Assembly (NCBI RefSeq): GCF_963676685.1
Contig: NC_092350.1
Coordinates: forward strand, 71,488,502-71,552,501
Source: Mytilus edulis
Lineage: Eukaryota; Mollusca; Bivalvia; Mytilida; Mytilidae
DNA: 64,000 nucleotides
Reading direction: 5' to 3'
The position numbers and the translations under genes were made by a program. Below the pieces are notes generated by a model. That model was given only the letters and a program-made list of their open reading frames with translations, made no database searches and was not told where the DNA came from. Below are positions 10,577-22,500 of this stretch, piece by piece. Positions within the stretch are counted from its first letter, which is position 1. Each line of letters starts with the position of its first letter.

Positions 10577-13500
10577 ATGGCGGGTGCTGCAAACGTGGGA
10601 GACAAGCTTTGCAATTTGATATTGGAACTGCACAAAAAAGAAGCTGTAAAGTTTGGAAATTTTACTCTGAAAAGTGGAATCCAGTCACCTGTCTATTTCG
10701 ATCTTCGTGTCATTGTGTCATATCCTAAATTAATGGTAATAAAATTTCAACAACAGACTAGCGTTATACAGTTATAAACTTGAGCTATAAATAACTTATT
10801 TACCTGTTAACATACAATGTCAGGTTCAGTATGTCTGAAATTTGAACTTAACATATTTAGGCCGATCTGGTTATTTATGCTCAATACAGTCAAAATATTA
10901 TTTTCCTTTGCTATTTCTAAATGAACTTTCACTTTATAACTCATAGTCGGAGACTATACTCTTTCCCATACATTATTTTCCTAAGTTGCAATGAGGGTAG
11001 TAATGCCCTTTAACGTGTAGCGTCAAACTGTCAAATTTCGGCTACCATTAGCGTCAAATTGGTTAAAATTTTACCGTGATTTGTCAAAATATCCTTCATA
11101 TCATGATTTGTCATACAGTCAGGGATATACATGTAACTCTATAGGGTTATTACAGGAAAATAACATACATTTGTTATTGTAGACTAAAAAATCAAAGAAC
11201 TGTGATAACATACGTATGTTACATATTTCAAAGGGACAATATACATCATTAGTTTCGTTAAAATTTGTAAAAGTTCTATTGATATTACTTTTGTCTATAT
11301 GTATACTGAGGGGGGATAGGACCTTTATCGGGACTCCGGGATCGGCTGTTTTTAAGCCCGGGATTTCGGGATTGACCCTTTCGGGATCCGGGAATTCTTT
11401 TTTTCGGATTTCGGGATGCCGGGATTTACTTTATTTAATTTCGGGACCTCGGGATTTACTGTTTTTAAGCCCGGGATTTCGGGATCAGGACCCCTCCTAT
11501 CCCCCCTCTATACTTAACTATTGAAAGATAGAAACGTTCATAGTTTGCCATTTTGCATAATACACCTATATGTTATCACAGAAAAAATATGCCTGTAATA
11601 ACTAAAGGGTGTTATCACAGCTTCTCTATATCACTTCAAAGGATTTGCTCAGACATAGATCATGCTTAATTAGTCAGGGGACTTACTTATAATAAACAAG
11701 TGATTTTCTAAATCACTGATTCAAGTAACGTTATTTCCATAAAGGTTGGAAGTTAGAGTTGTCTTTCTTTAATAATCACCTATTTAAGTAGTACAAATTA
11801 ATCACTAGAAGAAGTGATTTAATATTAGTGTAGCTTTAAATATAGAATACTAATGATCCAGGGACTAATTATGTTTCTAAACTTATCAGAACCAACATCT
11901 GTGTTGTCTAGGATGACCAGTTCATTTCAGGTGATGACCTTGTACTGAATCTAGGATAATGACATAAAAATCACTTGTTTAAGTACCAGACCTCAATTTC
12001 CTTCCAAAAAATCACTTCTTTAAGTATCATTCTTTTAATAACCCCCACTAATTTCAACACCCCCGAACAGTGAAATTTTTATCGCGAACAGTAGAATTTT
12101 ATTACATAATCTGAAAGATGAAACCTTGAACTTCACAGGAAAAATACTCCCACTGCTGTGAAAAATCTTTTAAGAAAGTATCAGTTCATTATGTAAAGCC
12201 ATTATTATAGCATTTTTTCAACTAAAATAGAATTTTCAGGTAAATGATAGCATCAAAGGCATAAACCGTGCTACTTAAAAGAAGCAAAAAGTTCACATTT
12301 TTAATTTTACTAATTAAAAGATGTTATTTAAACTTGTGTGTTTAAAATTTTGAAAAAACTACAAAATCCCAATTTGTGACAAAACCTTGAATTTGCTACT
12401 CAAATAAGTGATTTAAAAATCACTTATTTCAGTAAGTCCCCTGACTGTTAATTACAATGTATTTTAATTTATTGTAAGAAATAATGACCAGAGCATGTAA
12501 TGAAGTTCTGCACAAGTTTCTCAGTAATTTCCAAGTGTCTTATATAATAAGTTACATTCCTTTAATAACTAAGCCTTGTTATTACAGCTAAGTTTATCCC
12601 TAAATAGCCTTGTCTCATTGATTTACCATGGTTAATCAAAAATGTATTAATTTAATTAAGATATTAGTTATCAAGACTATGCATTTAGTTTCTGTGCAAA
12701 GTCTCAAGAGTTCCCTAGAGCCAACTATAAATGAAATAATTTTACAAATAACACATATATGTTATTACAGATTTAGAAAATTTTAGGAAGAAAATCTGTA
12801 ATAACACACGCAAGTTATTTTCTGTAAAAACCTTATAGAGTTATATATCTCTAACTGTCATATATCTCAAATAATTATTGTTACTGTCATTTTTGGAAAA
12901 AAAATTAACATGAATCGTCATAATCAGTCGATGTTTTTTATCATAACATGACTTTTGCTTTGATGTGTTACTATGATAGCAAAAACAAAATAACCTTTTA
13001 AGACATCATAATTACTTAGACTAGTTGCAATCCATGTGTTATTTCCTCACAGTATTATTATAACCATAAATGTTGTTGACACTGGTTGACATCAGGTCAA
13101 CTCGTGTAACTCATCATGCTCATACAAAAAGAAAAATTATTTTTTTTAATTGCAAGCTATATATACATGTACATGTAGACATGGACAATTCAAAGGCCTA
13201 AACTATCATTCATGACAATGATGACCATTATTTAAAAAAAAAACTCACACATTTTTTTATTTTCAGAGTTTGCAATCTTCACAATTCACAAATCATGCAA
13301 AGGCTACAATCAAAATCAGATTTCGTTATGTGTGAATGCAAACAAATTGATGACATTAACATGTATGATATGTTGCAGCTTTAAAAATTGTGGTCATATA
13401 GTTGATAAATACAATGGCCTAAACTATCATTCATGACAATGGTGACCATGAATTAAAAAAAAAAACTCACACATATTTTTTTATTTTCAGAGTTTGCAAT

Positions 13501-16500
13501 CTTCATTGATCTTCACCATCATGACCACATGTTCACAATTCACAAAACATGCAAAAGCTACATTATCAAAATCAGATTTATGTGTGAATGCAAACAAATT
13601 GATAATATTAATTTAATGTAACAATACAGTATCCAAACAGGTACATGTATGGAATTTTGAGTTGTTTTGTTCATCCATGTGCTGAGGCGTTAAAAACTGT
13701 GGTCATCAGTCAGGGGACTTACTTAAATTAGTGATTTTCTAAATCACTGATTCAAGTAACATTATTTCCATAAAGGTTGGAAGTAAGAGCTGTCTTTCTT
13801 TGATAATCACCTATTTACGTAGTACAAATTAATCACTTGAAGAAGTGATTTAATTTTATTGTAGCTTTAAATATAGAATACTAATGATCCAGGGACTAAA
13901 TTATCAGAACCAACATCTGTGTTGATGGGATGACCAGGTCATTTCAGGTGATGACCTTGTACTGAATCTAGGATAATGACATAAAAATTACTTCTTTAAG
14001 TATCATACCTCAATTTCCTTCTAAAAATGGCTTCTTTAAGTATCATTATTAATTTAATAACCCCCACAAGTTTCAACACCCCCTGAACAGTGAAATTTTT
14101 ATCGGGAACAGTAGAATTTTATTACATAATCTGAAAGATACAACCTTGAACTTCACATGAAAAATATTCCCACGGCTGGGGAAAATCTGTTAAGAAAGTA
14201 TCAGTTCATTATGTAAAGCCATTATTATAGACTTTTTTTTAACTAAGATAGAATTTGCAGCTAAATGATAGCTACCAAAGGCATAAACCTTGCTACCAAA
14301 AAGAAGCAAAAAGTTATTTTCTTTTCAATTTTACCAATGAAAAGATATTATTTAAACCTATTTTTTTTTTAATTTTGAGAAAACTACAAAATCACAATTT
14401 GTGACAAAACTTCAAATTTGCTACTCAAATAACAAATGAATTATAAGTGATTTAAAAATCACTTAGTTCAATAAGTCCCCTGACTGGTCATTTATATATA
14501 GTGGATAAATTATCACTTGACAAATGGTTATTAAGGTGTCATTAACATCTATAGACATGATATATTTATATTATACAGTCTTTCCCATGCTTACAAATGT
14601 AGTTTCTAAGGTTGATGGTAACCCAAAATCAAGATACAGACAGAAACCTGACGTCAATCTTTACACAATTCAACATTAATCAAACTCCATGCATATTATG
14701 CACCTGTCCTAAGTCAGGAACCTGTTGTGTATTGGTTGGTGTGGTTCATAAGTGTTTCTCTTTTCTTGTTTTTATACATGTTATATGGATTAGACCTGTT
14801 AACATGGTTAACAAGCATGACAAGGTTAAAATTGTGTTACACTAGTTATTTTGGGTCTTTTTTTTTAGCTTGCTGTTGGATGTGAGTCAAGGCTCTGTGG
14901 TCTTACTTTGATCTATAATTGTTAACTTTTTATACATCAGTCAGAGCTCAGACATAAATAAGTCTGAATCTGCTTTTGACTCATGGAGGTCTAAATTCGT
15001 AAGTTTTAGGATTTGTCTCCCTTTCATGCAAGACAAAATACGACTTTAATAAGTCAAATATTGTTAAGCAAGAAATGATTGACCAGAATCAAAAAGTTAC
15101 AAATATCGACTCCTACAAGTCGATAAGTTAGTAACTTACCAAAATTGGTTAACTTCAAGACCCTTGCATATTTATAAAAACGTCATGTATCTAAATCAAA
15201 TAATGACAACATTGAAAGCCAATGCTTTGTCTTCTGAAGAAAAATGTGAATGAGAGTCTAAAAAATCGGAGATAATGTTAATTAACCTTACAATGCAACC
15301 ACCATTGAACCACACTTAATGAGGTAATACATCTGTGTTTAGTAAGGATGTTCAATTAGATAATTAAATATAGATAGCTCAAGTCCTTGTGAACTCTCAG
15401 ACAGGTTTTTGCTGTCATAGGTGGTGTTCTTTGGCCACCAAGACAAATTAAGTTTTTTCATCAACATAAATAAACCTAAACAAGTCTGTCATTTTGTGAC
15501 TTAGATAAGTCTAAAATTGAAAACACATTTTTATATTAAATACATGTTTTGACTTCTTTATGTCAAAAACAGAAATCGACTTGTTTATGTCTGAGCTCTG
15601 ACTGTACATTGTGACTTGAATGGAGAGTTGTCTAATTGGCACTTATACCACATCTTCTTGTTACATGTAATATTTCCCCTTTCTACTTAAATGGACAACC
15701 AACAAGTGTTAAATCTTCCTTCACAATAACCTGACAAAGGAGCCAAGTAAGCTGGTTATTTACATGATTTACAAAAGCTTTGATTCATAATCATTAGACA
15801 TTTTAGTGTATTTGATCCCTTGTCATGTATATATTGTGGTCAAAAGTGGGTGATGCTACAACTATATACCAAAGTTCAAATGAGGTGGATGTTAGCAATT
15901 ATTAACTCTAGAACGTTTTATAAGTTCAAACCTTCAAAATGTACATTTTTTAATTACTGAGAACTTTTGATTTCCGCAGTTTCATCAGAGTTCTCTAATT
16001 AAAAAAGAAGATGTGGTATGATTGCCAATGAGACAACTCTCCACAAGAGACCAAAATGACACAGAAATTAACAATTATATGTCACTGTACTAAATAATTT
16101 TTTCTTTGGTAGTCCTTGTAGAGCATCTGCTGATCCTCACAATTATTTCTATTGTAAAATATCAAAATGGTGCCCTTTGTAAAATTTTACTGATCAAACT
16201 GTCTATTTTCATATTTTATATAAATAAAAATGATTTTTGTTGACAGAAAATAGTTGCAGAGCTAATGTGGGACTTGGTGGAGAAAGATAACTGTCATTTT
16301 GAATCCATTTGTGGTGTACCATACACTGCGTTACCAATAGCAACAGTAAGTTAATTTTAAGGTTTTGTGCGTCGTGTGTAACTTTAATTATTTTACAACG
16401 TACAATGTCCTTTGCTTGCTGTATGTTATGGATGGTCCATATAGTGTATACTTGCCATGAAAACTGTTTTATTTAAAATTGCATAAGTTGTGCATTGCCT

Positions 16501-19500
16501 GTTTGAATTTTTTTTAAAGTTGAGCTGCAATTATATAGTCAATATAAAAAAGAAGATGTGGTATGATTGCCAATGAGACAACTATTCACAAAAGACCAAA
16601 ATGACACAGACATTAACAACTATAGGTCACCGTACGGCCTCCAACAATGAGCAAAGCCCATACCGACATGTCAAAGGAAGATTAGTTTAGATTATCAGGT
16701 TGCCTGCATATTGATATTGTAAAATATCAGCTGTGAGTCACAATAAGAAGCATTTTGTTGAGCAGCTGATATTTTACAATATAAATGAAGACAAACAGAT
16801 AATCGATTAATCAGGTTGTTTTTCTGTATTTTGCATGATCAGATGATAGTAACTAGTTTTTTTTCTTTCTTTCACCAGCGAATAGGAAAACGTTTTGATA
16901 TTTTAGTTGGAGTCAAACTTATAAAAATCCATTAAGACATTAATATGATGTAGTTGATGATGTCTGTTTCAAAATTATAAAGGTCAGGTCAAAGTATTTG
17001 ATGTCACAAAGCCGTTATATGCAATTGTATTAAGAGCTTAGCAGAAGTGATATAGACAGTTGGACATCCATTAACTCTAACTATCTTTAACTCAAATCGC
17101 AATTTTGCCAAATATGTTCTATTGAATTTAAATGTTCAATCGTATGTTCACAATTAATGATGAAATAAATCTTTACCCTTCACTGCTTACAAGCACTTTG
17201 ATAATTCATATTTTATTTACTTTGTGAGTATATATTTATAACTTTTTTTAATGAAAAGTATGACTTGCGTTTTTTTATATCCTACTTAGGTTTTGTCAGT
17301 AGATTATAATTATCCCATGTTGATCAGACGTAAAGAAGCAAAGGATTATGGGACAAAAAAGATGATTGAAGGTCATTACAAACCAGGAGAAGTCTGTCTC
17401 ATTGTTGAAGATGTAGTAACCAGTGGAACATCAGTTCTAGAAACTGTTCAGGTATGGCAGATAGTCTACTTTTATTTAAAACCACAGATTGTCTTTGGGA
17501 CGTAAGGATTAGGCCTTACTATTGTGGGAACTTGGGATTTTCACTTCTTGGGACTAGCTAAGGAGTTAATGTCAGAATCTTTTTTTGGCGGGATCTCCGA
17601 TAAAAATCTTTTTATTGGGGGGATTTAACCTTTATTTTCACGTTTTTATTAAAGTTTTGGATAATAATCCTCCTTCCTTCTCTTAAAAATTGAAATTATG
17701 CATGGTGAATATATTTCAATTCTTTTTTTCATTACTTCGTTACTTTGTTTGAGTTGTCTTTCCTTTATTAACGAAAGTATGCAGATTATTATGAAGTACT
17801 ATTTGTACAGTTTAGTAATTCTTAGTAGAATTATGTGTACTGAAATTTTCATTTTTTTTGCAGACATTAGGAGATGTAAACATTAAAGTAACAGATGCTG
17901 TAGTTCTGATGGACAGAGAACAAGGAGCAAAGACAACGCTGAAAAATAAAGGTATCAATGTACATAGGTGAGTATATGGTGATACAAAATATCATATCAT
18001 AGGTCAAACATGTGGAAGTCCAAGGTCATGGGTATTTTAACTTTGAAACAAGGACCATTAATACTTTTGAATGGGAATGTGAGGACTTCTTGCAATTAAC
18101 CAGATTTCTGTAATAGTAATTTAAAAGACAAAAATCACAATATTCATACGACTTTTATCGAAAGAAGACTTGAAGGCTTTCACAATTTTATCTATAAGTA
18201 AAAAAGAAAAAAGATTACCTTTTGTTCATTGGAAATATTATTTATAAAGGTAAATGATAGATGTTAAAAAGGATTTGTTTTTTAACCAAAAGTCTGAAAA
18301 ATAGGTAATTTTTCTATAATAACTTTTTTTGTATCTATAATAACAATGATACTGTTGATTTTTTTAGTGTTTGCACATTAAGTCAAGTTCTAGATGTATT
18401 GAGCTCAGCAGGTAAATTGGACCAGGATACAGTTAATAGAACAAAACAGTTCATACAACAAAATAGATTTGATGTTCCAAACAGTAGTGATTCAAGTCAG
18501 AAGAAGGTTTGTAGGTGTTAAGAGAAAAAAATTGTTAGAATTCTTATCTCTCTTATTATTCTTAAGGTGGTACCTAACACTACAGGGAGATAACTCTGTA
18601 AAATCAGCCAAACGTTTTAATAACGTTGTGTTGTAAAGGGAATATTAAGCTTCTCAATGATCAAAATTGGTGTTTGTCAATCTGCTATATAACTAGTGTA
18701 ACTTTTCTGATAAAATGGTTGGTTCAAAATTTTTGAAATTTATATATTTTGGTTAAAGGGTCAAAGTAAATACTTTGTCAAAATTTTATGAAAATTAAAC
18801 GAGCCAAATTAATTTTAGTGAAAGTGTTGGGTACCACCTTAAAGAAGATTGTGGCAATAAAACAAGAATGAGGGAATGAATTTGATGACACGGATTGTTC
18901 TGACTTCCATATAAAACGAGAATGGAAATGGGGAATGTGTCAAAGAGACAACAACTGGACCGAAGAGCAGAAAACAAAATGTTGAGATATATAACCAATA
19001 AAAGTTTAAGATCTCACTGCTATTAGGGAAAAGTATAAATCTGCAAATAATTTTATTTTATCTATTTCTACTTTCTCATTCATTTTGTCAATAGCATGCA
19101 CACACCTGTACGACACCTTTTGGAGAAAGTTTGATTGACATAACATGACTTTTTACTTCGGAACATTACAAAGAAACAAATAATTTAAGCATTAACATAT
19201 TGACAAGTATGATTAAAATATAAACATTGACATTGTTAAAAAAATATTAAAGTAATTGTATTTTTTTTTTAAGGTTAAATATTCAAAATAAAATTTTCTT
19301 TTTCAGAAATCCCAGACCTACAAAGAGAGATCATCTACATGTACCAATCCTCTAGTACAACAACTATATAAAATCATGCACCTCAAGAAATCCAACCTTG
19401 CTTTGTCTGTTGATCTACAGAATTCACAACAAATATTACAGGTATAACCGATATTGTAAGACATCTATAACTATTACTGCTGACGGACTGTTATGAAATT

Positions 19501-22500
19501 AAGGAGATATGGTATTTTTAACTACTGTAAATTCAGAAATTATTGCTTGCATTTAAGAATTGAATGCTTCTTTTTGTAAATTTATTGGGGTGTAAAAGCG
19601 TTGACCGAAGTACATTTTGTATGAAGCGCAGTTCCAAGCTCTTCATTCTAAAAATGTGTACAGTCAACGCATTTACAACCCTATAAAGTTACAAAAAGAA
19701 GCATTCAATACTTATAATTACATTTTTTACCTATGACCATGAAAACACGAATTTCATAAATTTTTTCATTAAATTCACCTGTGCACTTTATTGTTGGACC
19801 ACGTGTTATCATGAATGAAAGTTGTATTGAGCAATGCAACTGCTTACGGAATAACACTTGGTGTGCAGTTAGCCAATCAGAATAAAGTATTATAATGAAA
19901 CATACATCTAATGTAATTATTTATAATTGCAATTTTTTTAAATGGAAAAAAATGTAAGATTAATTATTGCCATGTTAAGAAAAGCTACATACAGATATCT
20001 GTATTAGATATAAGTATGGGAGTTCTTATTATTACGATACTCACTCAGTTGCATTATTCGGATTTATAAAAACCTTGCAATAACTTCTGAATTTACAGTA
20101 TCCACCAGAGACCAAATGAAATGAATGAATTGAAAGAAAGTGCAGGTCACGTTCAGTCTTCAATAATGAGCAAATCCCATACTGTACAGTAAGCTATAAA
20201 AAGCAAGGGCATGACAAAATGAGTAAACCAATATCCTGTTTTATGACAGAAAAGTAACATGTAACATATATGACAGAAAGACTGTATATCTTTTAACTAT
20301 CTGTATGCTCTTAATATAATTTGGTACTGGCATGGCTGAGATGAAGCTTTTTGATCACCATTTTTCAGTTCATAAATTATTTAATTGTGTGAACATTTAA
20401 ATCTAAAACTTTTATATAACTAAATACTGTAAATTCAATGTGATTGATTGAGCATAGCAATGATACGAACTTGCATTCTGATAACTGAAACACATATCTG
20501 TGTGCAGCTTTTTCCTGAATTGCAATAATTAATCCTGTAGTTTTGTCCCTTTTTAAAAAAATTGCAAAAATAAAAGCCCACAATAATATCTGAATTTACA
20601 ATATCTAAGTGTATACTATTATATACTGTAATGAAACAGCCCAAAGGGATCAGACGTAATTAGCCTAAAAATTATGATTTTTTTCAGACAGTTGACAAGT
20701 TAGGCCCTCATCTTTGTATAGTGAAGACACATGTAGATATCATAGAAGACTTTTCACCACAGTTCACAGCATCACTCAGAGATTTAGCAGCTAAACATAA
20801 CTTCTTAATATTTGAAGACAGGTATGTTTATTTATACATTGTAAATAAAGAAAATAAACCAAAATTATTTTGACCATACAGTGGAACCAATGATATATCA
20901 ATTAACATTTGATTTTGTTCTGGTGAATTTTTTTATTAGCTGAAAATGAGAGAAATTAAAAGATATGAAGAAAGTGTTGAGAGCCTTTGTGCCTTATTAT
21001 TACTTGACCTTCAGAAATATATACCGGTATATGTTTTCATATGTCCCTGCTATAGACAAAGGTGGCATTTCGTTATACTATTGACCATTCGTTTTTTCAT
21101 CTTGCCTTCTGGCCGATACATTCTTGTTACATTTTTAATTGCAGAAAATTTGGCGACATTGGAAAAACAGTAAAAAGTCAGTACGAAGGAGGCATATACA
21201 AAATATCTTCTTGGGCCGATATTGTCAATGCCCATCCTGTGCCTGGGGATGGGGTTATAAAAGGTTTAAAAGAGGTAAGTATATATAAATATGTCAGTTC
21301 TCTCATTCAAAAAAATGTATTTGAAATGTGCTAGCTGTTATCTAGATCTGTCTTAGTGATTTACAATTAAGAGCGCAAGTGTTTTACCAATTTACACTTG
21401 TCTAGAGTTAAAACATTTTGTTAACATCTAGATGACATGTGATAGTTTGTCTGATTAAGTCAATTCTTGCCTCATTTGCTGGAAATCATAAGTTCAAACC
21501 AATGACTTGAAAATGGTATTTGCTAAGCACACATATTATGATCATAAGACTTGAATATTTAGTTTGTCTAAGCTTGTCCTAGATGTTTCATTGGCCTAAA
21601 TTTTGTTGAAATTCAGACATTGTTGTCAAATTTCACCAAAAGGAGTAGGTCCGGTAAGGCCCCTTTTTGGCCCAAAAATATAACAGTTTTACAAAATTGC
21701 TAAAATGTAAACTTTTAGTTATTTATTGGACAGTTGAATGCTTCTGCTACATAAATATGGGCTGTTTTTGACAATACAATGCACATATATCGGGTTGTAG
21801 CACCATTAAGTCATGCTAAATTACTAAAATCTTCAAAATTCTATCATTTTAGTTAAATTTTAGACGGTTTCCGTGTAAAACGAAAGTGGCCGCATTCGTG
21901 TTCATCCTTAATATTGCAATGTAAGTTGTATTTTATGATAATACATAACATATATAAAGGTTGCGGATGAACACGGATGCGGCCACTTTCATTTTTGACA
22001 AAAACAATCTGAAAAGTGACGTTTTTTGGCATATTTGAGAGATTTTTCATATTTGAGCTTCAATCGGATTGTTTTTAATGACTTAATCAGTTAAAATCTT
22101 TCACATAAACTAATTGAATCAAGTGAAATAGACACTTAAGTGTTTAAAAAGTGGTCAAAAACTTTCTTTAGATGAAACTGAAATTTGAGGCCAAAATGGG
22201 TCCTTACTCCTTTCTACTTAAGGCCTACTTGGGTTGTAAATGTCAGCGCTTTAAAAGAAAATCTTGACGAATAGTTTTAATTAACTTTTGAACATGTCTT
22301 TTCATCAAACTGAAACACATTTATCCTGAAACAATGCACTTAATATTATATTAGACCAAATATGATACTTACCAAACTTTATATTGGTGTTTGTCTCCTT
22401 TTTATGCCCCACCGAGGATAGTAGAGGGGCATTATGTTTTCTGATCTTTCTAATTTTTAAGCCAAATTAGACTTTTGACCCCAATTTCAGGGTCCACTGA

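Larger units (their letters stand above)
11116..12857. mobile_element. Palindromic MITE, family C, with two nested insertions, 5-bp TSD
   Basis: The left end CAGTCAGGGATATACATGTA (then ACTCTATAGGGTTATTACAG) matches the inverse of the right end (CAGTTAGAGATATATAACTC, then TATAAGGTTTTTACAG). TCATA flanks both ends (11111-11115 and 12858-12862). The short motif GTTAT(T/C)ACAG recurs about eight times on both strands inside. Subtracting the nested element at 11671-12447 leaves about 960 bp. No transposase ORF is seen. Confidence 0.85.

Noticed and set aside
11216..11524. 102-aa ORF with repeated SG and FRD motifs
   Set aside because: Produced by the CGGGATTT-unit palindrome inside UMPS intron 1.
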